Shown: positions 28,178-36,485, counted from the stretch's first letter. The stretch is 64,000 nucleotides of DNA from Streptomyces stelliscabiei (GCF_014873495.1 NZ_JADBGF010000001.1:9734001-9798000), one strand, 5' to 3'. Notes: generated by a model from the letters alone, not told the origin. Numbers and translations are program-made.

Positions 28178-29104
28178 TCAGGCCCAGGAGACCCCGGGTG
28201 GGAGGGGGTCCCGGCGGAGGCGGAACTCCTCCAGCGTCTCCAGGAACCGTTCCGTCACCGCCGGGAGCGTGCGCCGCGCGCGCAGCGCGATGTCCAGCCG
28301 CCGGTCCACCACGGGGTCCACCAGCGGACGGCAGACCACGGGCCCGGCACCCATCAGCGGCAGCACGAGCGCCGGCATGGCCGAGACGCCGAGGCCGGCG
28401 GTCACCAGTCCGCCCACGGTCGCGATGCTGCCCGCCTCGGCCGCCGGCGCCGCGTGCGCGTCGATCTGGGCGAACGCCGCGTCGGTGAGCCGCCGCACGC
28501 TCGAGTCGCGTCCCACGGCCAGGAACGGCTGCCGGGCCAGATCGTCCCAGGTGATCTCGTGGCGGTCGGCGAGCGGGTGGCCCTCCGGCAGCACCGCGAC
28601 GAAGCGGTCCCTGACCAGGGGGCGGTGCTCCAACTGTTCCGGAGGGTTCCCGACGGTGGTGAGCGCGAAGTCGGCGTCGCCGGACAGGACCCGTTCCAAC
28701 ACCCGGCGCTCCAGGCCGTCCAGGAGGCGTACCGCGACCTGGGGCCGGCGCTCGCGGAAGGCGGAGATCACCCGGGGCAGCAGCACGGCGGCGACCGAGG
28801 GGAGGGTGGCCACGGCGACCGTTCCCGACTCCCCGAGCAGGTAGCGCCTGAGCTCCTGCATGCCCGCGCGATGAGCGGTGACGATCTGCTCGGCGACCCG
28901 CAGGGCCTCCACGCCCGCCGCGGTCAACTGCACGTTGCGGGTGTCGCGTTCCAGGAGCTGGACACCGAGCTGCCGCTCCAGATCCGCGACCGCGCGACTG
29001 AGCGAGGACTGCGACACGTGCATCTCCGCGGCCGCCGCGGTGAAGCTCGCGGCCCGGGCGACGGCGGTGTACGCCGCCAGTTGACGCAGGGTGGGGGCCT
29101 CCAT
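28178..29104 (-). CDS. LysR-family transcriptional regulator
   Basis: A 308-residue LTTR. The winged helix-turn-helix is at residues 1-62 (TLRQLAAYTAVARAASF, HVSQSSLSRAVADLE) and the two-lobed effector domain at about 90-295. It lies between the CoA-transferase/lyase operon (downstream, same strand) and the divergent CitMHS carrier. Near-identical 22-bp T-N11-A operators stand in front of both, which makes this protein the regulator of uptake and breakdown of the same acid. The effector is probably that acid or its CoA-derived product. Confidence 0.93.
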   Translation of the reverse strand: MEAPTLRQLAAYTAVARAASFTAAAAEMHVSQSSLSRAVADLERQLGVQLLERDTRNVQLTAAGVEALRVAEQIVTAHRAGMQELRRYLLGESGTVAVATLPSVAAVLLPRVISAFRERRPQVAVRLLDGLERRVLERVLSGDADFALTTVGNPPEQLEHRPLVRDRFVAVLPEGHPLADRHEITWDDLARQPFLAVGRDSSVRRLTDAAFAQIDAHAAPAAEAGSIATVGGLVTAGLGVSAMPALVLPLMGAGPVVCRPLVDPVVDRRLDIALRARRTLPAVTERFLETLEEFRLRRDPLPPGVSWA

Positions 29105-29134
29105 GGCCGACGAGCATAGGACGTGCCCCCAGCA

Positions 29135-29156
29135 TTGATGCGCTTATCGCATGGAC
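29135..29156 (+). promoter_or_regulatory. LysR operator copy 2 (regulator/transporter divergent region)
   Basis: On the plus strand TTGATGCG-N5-CGCATGGA, containing TGCGCTTATCGCA, a T-N11-A box. It lies 31 bases upstream of the LysR start and 127 bases upstream of the CitMHS start, the classical place for LTTR autoregulation and divergent activation. Confidence 0.85.
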
Positions 29157-29282
29157 AGATCTCGGTTTGATGCTGGACACCGCTTCCCCGGTGCTCCGAA
29201 ACTCTCGCGTAACACCTCGGCCCGCCTCCGCCCGCCCAGCACACCGCCGCCGAGGGCCGTCCCCGAGAAAGGGAGCGCCGCC

Positions 29283-30671
29283 ATGCTGGCAGCCCTGGGC
29301 TTCGCCACGATCGCCGTCCTGCTGTTGCTCACCATGACCAGACGCGCCTCGGTCCTGGTGGCCCTGATCCTGCTGCCGGTGTCGGCGGCGCTCATCGGCG
29401 GCTTCGCGGGCGAACTGGGCGAGTTGACACTGCAAGGACTGTCCAGGGTGGCCCCCACCGGCATCATGATCGCCTTCGCCGTCCTGTACTTCAGTCTGAT
29501 GGTGGACGCAGGGCTCTTCGACCCGCTCATCCGGGGTCTGTTGCGCGTGGCACGCGGCGACCCCTTACGGATCACCGTCGCCACGGCCGTGCTCACCCTG
29601 TGCGTGGCCCTGGACGGAGACGGTGCCTCCACCTTCCTCATCACGGTCTCCGCACTGCTCCCGGTCTACCGAAGACTCGGCATGGACCCCCTGGTGCTGT
29701 CGGGGGTGGTCTGTCTGGGCGCGGGCGTGATGAACATGGTTCCCTGGGGCGGTCCCACCGTACGGGCCATGGCGGCGCTGAAGCTGGACAGTTCCGAGGT
29801 CTTCACCCCCGTGCTGCCCGCGATGGGCTTCGGCGTCGCCTGGGTGCTGCTGGCCTCCTTCCTGCTCGGCCGCCGCGAACGCAGACGCCTGGCCGCGCTG
29901 TCCCCGTCCGGCTCCGCCCCGGACGGCGGTGGGAGCGAGGACGAGCGGGGCGACCTCGAACCCACCGCCGCGAAGACGGCCGACGGGGAGCGCCACGTCC
30001 TGTCGTCGCCCGGCGACGGGCCCGGCACCGTCCGGGTCCCGCCGCTGCCGCGGACCTGGCTGACCGTCTTCAACCTCGTCCTCACCCTCGCCCTCCTGGT
30101 CTGTCTGGTCCGGGAGGTCCTGCCGCTGCCGGTGCTGTTCGTCCTCGGGTTCGCGATCGCGCTGCCAGCCAACCATCCCACCTGGGAACAGCAACAGGCG
30201 CTGCTCGACCAGCACGCCAGGAGCGTGGTCCTGGTCACCACGATGATCTTCGCGGCCGGTGTCCTCACCGGCATCCTCACCGGCACCGGCATGATCGACG
30301 AGATGGCGGAGGCACTCGTCTCCGTCGTCCCCGACTCCTTCGGTGCGCACCTGCCCGTCGTGGTGGCCGTCACCGGTATGCCGCTCAGCCTGGTCTTCAC
30401 CCCGGACGCCTACTACTTCGGGGTGCTGCCCGTCCTCGCCGAGACCGCGAACGGGTTCGGCACGGACCCGGCCGAGGTCGCCAGGGCCGCCGTCCTCGGC
30501 CAGATGACCACGGGGTTCCCGCTCAGTCCGCTCACCGCGTCCACGTTCATCCTGGTCGGCATGAGCGGTGTGTCGCTCGGCGACCACCAGCGCTTCATCT
30601 TCCGCTGGGCCTTCGCCACCACCCTGGTCATGACCGCCGGAGCCCTGCTGACCGGCGCGATCCCCCTGTGA
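29283..30671 (+). CDS. CitMHS-family citrate/carboxylate-metal symporter
   Basis: A 462-residue integral membrane carrier. It has the family's features: start MLAALGFATIAVLLLL, the first conserved core (ALDGDGASTFLITVSALLPVY, GVVCLGAGVMNMVPWGGPT) and the mirrored core (GILTGTGMIDEMA, TPDAYYFGVLPVLAET, GFPLSPLTAS), separated by a hydrophilic loop at about 205-260. Family members import citrate complexed with Mg or Ca, or related acids. GAAAGGGAG lies six bases before the ATG at 29283. Leu95 is a TTA codon, implying bldA-dependent translation. It is divergent from LysR and preceded by operator copy 2. Confidence 0.93.
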   Translation: MLAALGFATIAVLLLLTMTRRASVLVALILLPVSAALIGGFAGELGELTLQGLSRVAPTGIMIAFAVLYFSLMVDAGLFDPLIRGLLRVARGDPLRITVATAVLTLCVALDGDGASTFLITVSALLPVYRRLGMDPLVLSGVVCLGAGVMNMVPWGGPTVRAMAALKLDSSEVFTPVLPAMGFGVAWVLLASFLLGRRERRRLAALSPSGSAPDGGGSEDERGDLEPTAAKTADGERHVLSSPGDGPGTVRVPPLPRTWLTVFNLVLTLALLVCLVREVLPLPVLFVLGFAIALPANHPTWEQQQALLDQHARSVVLVTTMIFAAGVLTGILTGTGMIDEMAEALVSVVPDSFGAHLPVVVAVTGMPLSLVFTPDAYYFGVLPVLAETANGFGTDPAEVARAAVLGQMTTGFPLSPLTASTFILVGMSGVSLGDHQRFIFRWAFATTLVMTAGALLTGAIPL

Positions 30672-30765
30672 CCCGTCGACATGCCACGCCCTTACGGGAG
30701 TTCGGAGCAGCGCCACACGTTCAGGCACCTGATCCGGGTGCCCCCGCCGACCGAGACGAGGACGC

Positions 30766-32160
30766 ATGAGAAGGATCAGCAGACGCACGGTGCTCGCGGG
30801 CACCGCGGGCGCGGTCGTCGCACCGGCCGTGAGCACGGCACCCGCGGCGGCCGACGACACCCCGGCCGTCACGGCGGAAGGACGACGGCCGGCGCCCGGA
30901 CGACCCGAAGTCCTGCGGACCGACCTGGTCACCCGGGTGACACCGAGGAACAACTGGCTGGTCACGGCCGTCGCCCTCCAGTACGCCCATCGCATCGACC
31001 TCGGCGGTACGGTGATCCCGCCCTCGGCCTTCCAGGTGACGGCCACCGTGGGCGGACGGACAGCGGCCCGTACGGTGCTGCGGGTCTACTCCCACACCGC
31101 CGCCGACGTGGACCACCGGTCCCGCCCGGGGCGGCCGGGCGACCGCCTGATCCTGGAACTGGACCCGAACGACCCCAACGCGCGGGCGGCGGCCACCGAC
31201 CCTCTTCCGCTCGACCGTGCCTACTCGGTCCGACAGATGGCGGACGTGCACACCCCGCAGGGCGAACCGGTGCTCAGGGCCGGCCCGTTCGCGAGCCGGA
31301 ACGACGGCGTCATCACTCCCGTGGTCGACGACTTCGCCGCGGGTTCCTTCACCGACTCGACGGGTTTCGAACTCGACTTCCGGCTGTACCGGCCCGCCCG
31401 CTTCGTACGGAACCCGCGGGCGCGCACCCGGTACCCGCTCGTCGTCACCCTGCACGGCGGCGGTGAGGTGGCCGACAACAACATGACCCAGCTGACCTCC
31501 AACCGGATCGCGGTCACCTTCGCGGAGCCGGAACGACAGCGCCGCGACCCCGCGTTCGTCCTCTCGCCGCAGATCCCCCTGCCACGGCCCATGGACGGGC
31601 CCGACGGCACGGACTGGACCGACGCCAGGGTGCAGGCCGCACTGATCGAACTCGTCGACACCTTCGTGAGCGAGCACTCCCGCAACGTCGACACGGACCG
31701 CCTCTACGTTGTCGGCCTCTCCTCGGGCGGGCGCGGCATCTACAGCCTGCTGGCGAAGCGGCCCGACCTGTTCGCGGCGGCTCTGCCCACGGCCGGGTGG
31801 GGCGAGACGGCGGCCATGGAGAGGATCACGCACATCCCGATCTGGGCCGACCACTCCGTCGACGACCCGGTCGTCCCCTATCGCGAGGGCCGGTTCGGCA
31901 GGCCCGGCACCTGGACACTGATGAACGCGCTGGAGACCGCCGGCGCACCGGTCACCCGCGGGGAGTGGGCCAACGACCTGCCGAAGGCGGAGTTCGAAGC
32001 CCGGTCCCGGGAACTCCTGCGGCAGGCCCGCGCCACGCGCAGCCACGTCCTGTTCACGAGCTACCCGCCCGGCACGACACCCGTGAACCCCCACCTCGCC
32101 TGGGCCCAGACCTACGAGAACGACGTGGTCATCGACTGGTTGTTCGCCCAGACCCGCTAG
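30766..32160 (+). CDS. Tat-exported esterase (PHB-depolymerase/peptidase-like alpha/beta hydrolase)
   Basis: A 464-residue secreted protein. The leader MRRISRRTVLAGTAGAVV carries the twin-arginine motif RRTVLAG. Residues about 45-185 form a beta-rich N-terminal domain; the hydrolase core follows with oxyanion loop VVTLHGGGE, nucleophile Ser319 in VGLSSGGRG, acidic residue in ADHSVDDPVVP and His in VNPHLAWAQ. The architecture resembles secreted carboxylesterases of the Esterase_phd group that carry an Ig-like N-terminal domain. The substrate may be a polyester or acylated plant polymer. The next gene is a cutinase homologue on the same strand. Confidence 0.83.
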   Translation: MRRISRRTVLAGTAGAVVAPAVSTAPAAADDTPAVTAEGRRPAPGRPEVLRTDLVTRVTPRNNWLVTAVALQYAHRIDLGGTVIPPSAFQVTATVGGRTAARTVLRVYSHTAADVDHRSRPGRPGDRLILELDPNDPNARAAATDPLPLDRAYSVRQMADVHTPQGEPVLRAGPFASRNDGVITPVVDDFAAGSFTDSTGFELDFRLYRPARFVRNPRARTRYPLVVTLHGGGEVADNNMTQLTSNRIAVTFAEPERQRRDPAFVLSPQIPLPRPMDGPDGTDWTDARVQAALIELVDTFVSEHSRNVDTDRLYVVGLSSGGRGIYSLLAKRPDLFAAALPTAGWGETAAMERITHIPIWADHSVDDPVVPYREGRFGRPGTWTLMNALETAGAPVTRGEWANDLPKAEFEARSRELLRQARATRSHVLFTSYPPGTTPVNPHLAWAQTYENDVVIDWLFAQTR

Positions 32161-32352
32161 CGGCGGCGCCGGTCGCTCTCCCGGCCCTGTCCGCCCGGTC
32201 CCGGCTCCACATCTCTCCCGCCACATCCCTCCTTCCGGCTCCTTCCTTCCGCGCTGGGAAAGCTCACCATCCGGCGGACTCCCGCCGCTCCCACAGCGCG
32301 GGCGCACCTCGCTGTCCGGTTACCGCGCTCACCGCTATCCGGAGGTAAAGCA

Positions 32353-33684
32353 ATGCGTCCATCCAGTCGTTCCCCCCACCCGACCGCCCCCTCGCGGTCC
32401 CGATCCCGTGCCATGACGTCACTGACCGCCCTCGCGACCACCCTCGGCCTGGCACTGGCCCTGCTGACGGTCGCCGCCCCGCCCGCGGCCGCCGCCGACC
32501 TGCTGTCCCAGGGCAGACCCGTCACCTCCTCGTCCACCGAGAACGCGTCCACCCCCGCGTCGGCGGCGGTCGACGGCGACACCCGGACGCGCTGGTCGAG
32601 CACGTTCGGCGATCCGCAGTGGCTGGAGGTCGACCTGGGCGTCACCGCCACCGTCAGCCGCGTCGTCCTGCGCTGGGAGGCCGCGTACGCCCGCGCGTTC
32701 CGGATCCAGATCTCCGACGACGGCACCGCCTGGACCACCCTCCACTCGACCACGACCGGTACCGGCGGCGTACAGACGCTCGACGTGAACGGCACGGGAC
32801 GGTACGTCCGCCTGCACGGCACCCAGCGGGGGACCCCCTACGGCTACTCGCTGTGGGAGTTCCAGGTGTACGGCTCCGGGGGCGGCACCCCTCCGGGCAG
32901 CGGGATCCCCGACCCGACCACCGCCTCACTGGAAGCCGCGAACGGGCCGCTGACCACCGCCACCTACACGGTCCCCGACCCCAGCGGATACGGCTCCGGC
33001 ACGGTCACCTACCCCACGGGCAGCGGCTCCTACCCGGGCGTCGTCCTGATGCCGGGCTACCAGGGCACGCAGCAGAACCTGCAGTGGCTCGCACCCCGCC
33101 TCGCCTCCTGGGGCTTCGTCGTCATCAACGTCGGGACCACCACCCTCATCGACGATCCCGCATCACGCGGCCGGCAGATCTCGGCCGCCGCCACCCAGTT
33201 GCTCGCGCTGGGCGAGGCCACCGGAAACCCGCTGTCCGGGAAGGTCGACGGCGCGCTCGGCGCGGTCGGGCACTCGATGGGCGGCGGTGGTGTCATGGCC
33301 GCCCTCCGCGACGACGCACGCTTCCGGGCGGGGGTGCCCACGGCCCCGTACTACCCGAACATGAACTTCTCCCAGGTCACCGATCCCACGTTCTTCCTGA
33401 CCTGCCAGAGCGACCCCGTCGCCCACGGCAACACCTACGCGGTGCCCTGGTACACCTCCATGTCCCAGGCCGAGAAGCTGTACATCGAGGTGCCGGGCGA
33501 CCATCTGTGCCCGATGACGGGCTCCGGCGACAAAGCCAGGCAGGGCAAGTGGATCGTGTCGTTCCTCAGTCTCTGGCTGCGCGGGGACACCCGGTTCGGC
33601 CCGTTCCTGTGCGGTCCCGTACGGGACGCCGACAAGAACAACACCTCCCTGGTCACCCGCTGGATGGACACCTGCCCGTTCTGA
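32353..33684 (+). CDS. Secreted discoidin-domain cutinase (PET-hydrolase/polyesterase family)
   Basis: A 443-residue exported enzyme. The signal peptide ends near PAAAA (residue 48). An F5/8-type C (discoidin, CBM32-like) domain occupies about 50-175 (STPASAAVDGDTRTRWSS, WLEVDLGVTA). After a GGGTPPGSG linker, residues about 185-443 match actinobacterial cutinases such as TfCut2: PGYQGTQQNLQWLAPRLASWGFVV, GHSMGGGG with Ser308, Asp354, His384, and the terminal disulfide motif ending in DTCPF. The Ser-Asp spacing of 46 equals that of TfCut2. The usual Trp after TP is Tyr here (APYYPN). GGAGGT precedes the ATG. Known homologues hydrolyse cutin and aliphatic and aromatic polyesters; the exact substrate is unproven. 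Confidence 0.9.
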   Translation: MRPSSRSPHPTAPSRSRSRAMTSLTALATTLGLALALLTVAAPPAAAADLLSQGRPVTSSSTENASTPASAAVDGDTRTRWSSTFGDPQWLEVDLGVTATVSRVVLRWEAAYARAFRIQISDDGTAWTTLHSTTTGTGGVQTLDVNGTGRYVRLHGTQRGTPYGYSLWEFQVYGSGGGTPPGSGIPDPTTASLEAANGPLTTATYTVPDPSGYGSGTVTYPTGSGSYPGVVLMPGYQGTQQNLQWLAPRLASWGFVVINVGTTTLIDDPASRGRQISAAATQLLALGEATGNPLSGKVDGALGAVGHSMGGGGVMAALRDDARFRAGVPTAPYYPNMNFSQVTDPTFFLTCQSDPVAHGNTYAVPWYTSMSQAEKLYIEVPGDHLCPMTGSGDKARQGKWIVSFLSLWLRGDTRFGPFLCGPVRDADKNNTSLVTRWMDTCPF

Positions 33685-33692
33685 CCGGCCGC

Positions 33693-33707
33693 CGGGCCGC
33701 GGGCCCG
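33693..33707. terminator. Short hairpin between convergent cutinase and LacI genes
   Basis: CGGGCC and GGCCCG arms with a three-base loop in the 42-base gap between convergent genes. Confidence 0.5.
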
Positions 33708-33726
33708 ACATGGACGAGGCACGAGG

Positions 33727-34779
33727 TCACGGTGTGGCGTTCGCGCGCCGCACCGTGCGTCGTGTGGACCGGCGAGGGGTGAGGACCGGCTGCACGAGCC
33801 GGTGCCGGTCCACACCGCCGCGGCCGTTGATGAGAGCGATCAGCAGATCGACCGCTTCGTCGCCCACCAGGTCCGGGCGCAGGCTCAGCGTGGTGACGGG
33901 CGGGGCCGTCGCCGCGTAGTCCGGGTCCTCGCTGACGCAGGCCACCAGAAGGTCCTGCGGTACCCGGAGCCCGTGCTGTCGCGCGGCGGCGAGGATGTTG
34001 TGACCGGAGTCGGAGTAGACGCCGATGACGGCATCCGGCCGAGGACCGCGTACGAGCAGGCGCGTGACCGCCTCGCGTTCGGCGGTGAAGTAGTCGGGGA
34101 GCACGGCGTACTCCTCGACCAGGACGGGAAGGTCGCGTTCGGCGCACCAGGACGTGTAGGCGTGCCGGACCAGGCGCGGGTACGCGTCGTCGTGCAGCGG
34201 CAGGGAGAGCCCGATCCGTCGGGCGCCCGCCCCGGCGAGATGACCGAGCAGGAGCCGCAGTCCCGCGTCGTAGTCCGTTTCGACCCAGGCGTCGCACCAG
34301 TGCGCCTGGGGCGGCCGGCCGTCGCAGACCATCGGGATGCCCCGTTCCCGCAGCAGGGAATGCACGGGGTCGTCGGCGCGCGGCTCGACATGGATGACGC
34401 CGTCCATCGGCGTGTTGAGCCACATCCACGGTGACAGCGAACTCGGCATCACCATGAGCAGGTAGCCGCGCTCGTGCGCCGCGGCGATGCCGCTCAGCGC
34501 CAGCTGCGCGTAGTACGGGATCTCGGTGTAGGGCACGGGAAGGTCGCCGTACGTCGTCATGGTCAGGCCGAGCACTCCGGTGCCGCCGCGGGCCAGGGCG
34601 CGGGCCGTGCCGGCCGGGGCGTATCCGATTTCGCGTGCCGAGGCGAGCACGCGCTGCCTGGTCGTCTCGGACAGCCGCCCGGTGCCGTTGAGGGCGTTCG
34701 ACACCGTGGCCGTGGACACCCCGGCCCGCGCGGCCACGTCGTCGAGCGTGGGGCGTTGCCAGACACGCGAGCTTCTCAT
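33727..34779 (-). CDS. LacI-family transcriptional regulator
   Basis: A 350-residue repressor. The helix-turn-helix and hinge occupy residues 1-65 (TLDDVAARAGVSTATVSNALN, TRQRVLASAREIGY), followed by a periplasmic-binding-type ligand domain. The ligand-binding part is atypical after residue 150 (HWCDAWVETDYDAG) but complete. ATG at 34779 is preferred to one at 34815 because the domain normally starts about ten residues before TLDDVA. A 20-bp palindrome lies 52 bases upstream, suggesting autoregulation. It converges on the cutinase gene; its own targets may be elsewhere. Confidence 0.92.
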   Translation of the reverse strand: MRSSRVWQRPTLDDVAARAGVSTATVSNALNGTGRLSETTRQRVLASAREIGYAPAGTARALARGGTGVLGLTMTTYGDLPVPYTEIPYYAQLALSGIAAAHERGYLLMVMPSSLSPWMWLNTPMDGVIHVEPRADDPVHSLLRERGIPMVCDGRPPQAHWCDAWVETDYDAGLRLLLGHLAGAGARRIGLSLPLHDDAYPRLVRHAYTSWCAERDLPVLVEEYAVLPDYFTAEREAVTRLLVRGPRPDAVIGVYSDSGHNILAAARQHGLRVPQDLLVACVSEDPDYAATAPPVTTLSLRPDLVGDEAVDLLIALINGRGGVDRHRLVQPVLTPRRSTRRTVRRANATP

Positions 34780-34830
34780 ATGTGCACCCCAGCAGCGCCT
34801 GTCGTTCCCCAACAACCCTGTGACGGCTTG

Positions 34831-34850
34831 TGGTTAAGAGCTTAATCACG
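34831..34850. promoter_or_regulatory. LacI-type operator palindrome
   Basis: Centre TTAAGAGCTTAA (34835-34846) flanked by GTG and CAC gives a 20-bp near-perfect palindrome upstream of the LacI gene. AT-rich runs are rare in this window, which makes the site stand out. Confidence 0.65.
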
Positions 34851-35033
34851 CAGCGTACTCGCGACGGCGGCCGGGACGGCCGCCGGGTGCGGAGCGTCCC
34901 GAACGTCGCGGAACAAGAACAGTCGCGGCCGAACATGGGCCACTTCTCGCCAGGTTCCGTATTCTTGCCCCGCCCAGGGGGCCCTGCCGGATCCGGACGC
35001 CCGGGTCCGCGCGGCCTCGCGGGCACAGGGCTC

Positions 35034-35101
35034 CAGCGCGTCACATGAACCGACACGGCACATGCACCATCGCGGCACACGAACAAGCGCGTCACATGAA
35101 C
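35034..35101. repeat. Four tandem 17-bp operator-like repeats before the flavocytochrome gene
   Basis: Units at 35034-35050, 35051-35067, 35068-35084 and 35085-35101. The first and last are CAGCGCGTCACATGAAC and AAGCGCGTCACATGAAC; the middle two match a consensus of CGCG-K-CACAYG-MAC with a few changes. The last unit ends 13 bases before the GTG start at 35115. Confidence 0.9.
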
Positions 35102-35114
35102 AAAAGGGGAAACG

Positions 35115-36452
35115 GTGGAGGCGACAACTACACGGGTGCGACAGGGCACCATACCTCCGGTGGTGGCGGCGCGGTGGGCGCTGTGGACGTTCGTCCTCGT
35201 CAACCTGGTGATCGTCGAGGTGCTGTTCCTCACCGCCGGGACCGGGAAGAACGGCGTGCTCACGGTCGCCAAGTTCTTCGGCCTGCACGCCGCCGTACTG
35301 ATGCTGTTCCAGTTGCTGCTGGTGGCCCGGCTGCCGTGGCTGGACCGCCGTATCGGCATGGACCGGCTGACGGTGTGGCACCGGTGGATCGGCTTCACCC
35401 TGCTGTGGACGATCCTCACCCACGCCGCGCTGGTGGTGCTCGGATACGCGAAGCTCAGCGACACGTCGATGACGAAGACGTTCTCCGCGCTGGCCGGAGT
35501 CCCGGCCTCCCTGCTCGGCATGCTGGCCGCGGCGATCGTCGTCGTGGTCGCCGCGGTCTCCGCCCGACAGATCCGGAGGCGGCTGCGCTACGAGACCTGG
35601 CACGCCCTGCACCTGCTGCTGTACGTGGCGTTGGGGCTGGCGTTCGTCCACCAGCTGCAGGAGACCACGACCTTCACCTCCTCCGCGCCCGCGCAGATCT
35701 ACTGGTGGGTCCTGTGGCTGTTCGCGTTCGGCTCCCTGATCGCCGGGCGGATCGTGCTGCCCGTGTGGCGCAACGCCTATCACCGCTTCGAGGTCGTGGC
35801 CGTGGTGCCGGAGTCGGACGACGTCGTGTCGGTCCACGTCACCGGCCGTCACCTCGACAGGCTGCCCGCCCGGGCCGGCCAGTTCTGCTTCTGGCGCTTC
35901 CCCGGCCACAACCCCTGGTGGACGGCCAACCCCTTCTCGCTGTCGGCGGCGCCCGACGGCCGCACGCTGCGCCTGACGGCGAAGGCCTCCGGCACCACCA
36001 GCGCCGGCCTGCGCCACCTCCCCATCGGGACCCGCGCGTTCGTCGAGGGCCCGTACGGCGCCTTCACCTCACTGCATCGCACCCGGCCCGGCGCCCTGCT
36101 GATCGCCGGGGGAGTGGGGATCACACCCGTCCGGGCCATGCTGGAGGAAAAGCCGGCCGGCGATGTCGTCGTCCTCTACCGGGTGCGCAGCGAGGACGAC
36201 GCCGTACTGATCGACGAGGTGCGCACGCTCGTGGAGGATCTCGGTGGGCAGCTGCACCTGCTCACCGGCCGCCGGGGCGAGGGCAGCCCCCCGTTCGAGC
36301 CGCAGAACCTCCGTGCCCTGGTCCCCGACATCGCCGAGCGCGATGTGTACGTCTGTGGCCCGGCCGCGATGACCTCGGCCGTGCTCGGTGCCCTGCAGAG
36401 GCTGCAGGTTCCCCGCTCGCAGGTGCACGCCGAGCGCTTCGGCCTGGCCTGA
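35115..36452 (+). CDS. Ferric-reductase-like transmembrane flavocytochrome (FAD/NAD(P)H oxidoreductase)
   Basis: A 445-residue membrane oxidoreductase. Residues about 20-225 form six helices of the ferric reductase-like domain with candidate haem ligands in VWHRW, ILTHAAL, ETWHALHLLLY and AFVHQL. The cytoplasmic half has an FAD domain (PARAGQFCFWRFPG, NPFSLSAAPDG) and an NAD(P)H domain (LLIAGGVGITPVRAML, VYVCGPAAM). It moves electrons from NAD(P)H across the membrane to Fe(III), oxygen or another acceptor. The GTG at 35115 has AAGGGGA upstream. The repeat array just before it suggests tight control. Confidence 0.92.
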   Translation: MEATTTRVRQGTIPPVVAARWALWTFVLVNLVIVEVLFLTAGTGKNGVLTVAKFFGLHAAVLMLFQLLLVARLPWLDRRIGMDRLTVWHRWIGFTLLWTILTHAALVVLGYAKLSDTSMTKTFSALAGVPASLLGMLAAAIVVVVAAVSARQIRRRLRYETWHALHLLLYVALGLAFVHQLQETTTFTSSAPAQIYWWVLWLFAFGSLIAGRIVLPVWRNAYHRFEVVAVVPESDDVVSVHVTGRHLDRLPARAGQFCFWRFPGHNPWWTANPFSLSAAPDGRTLRLTAKASGTTSAGLRHLPIGTRAFVEGPYGAFTSLHRTRPGALLIAGGVGITPVRAMLEEKPAGDVVVLYRVRSEDDAVLIDEVRTLVEDLGGQLHLLTGRRGEGSPPFEPQNLRALVPDIAERDVYVCGPAAMTSAVLGALQRLQVPRSQVHAERFGLA

Positions 36453-36485
36453 TCGGGCCGGTCCGGTCCCGCCACTCGCCCCGAC

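Noticed and set aside
32230..32352. CebR-like TGGGAAAGCTCACC before the cutinase gene
   Set aside because: Only 10 of 14 positions match the consensus and palindromic symmetry is lost.
35045..35115. Reading frame through the 17-bp repeats as an N-terminal extension of the flavocytochrome
   Set aside because: It is in a different frame from the enzyme; AAGGGGA followed by GTG at 35115 gives a normal start.
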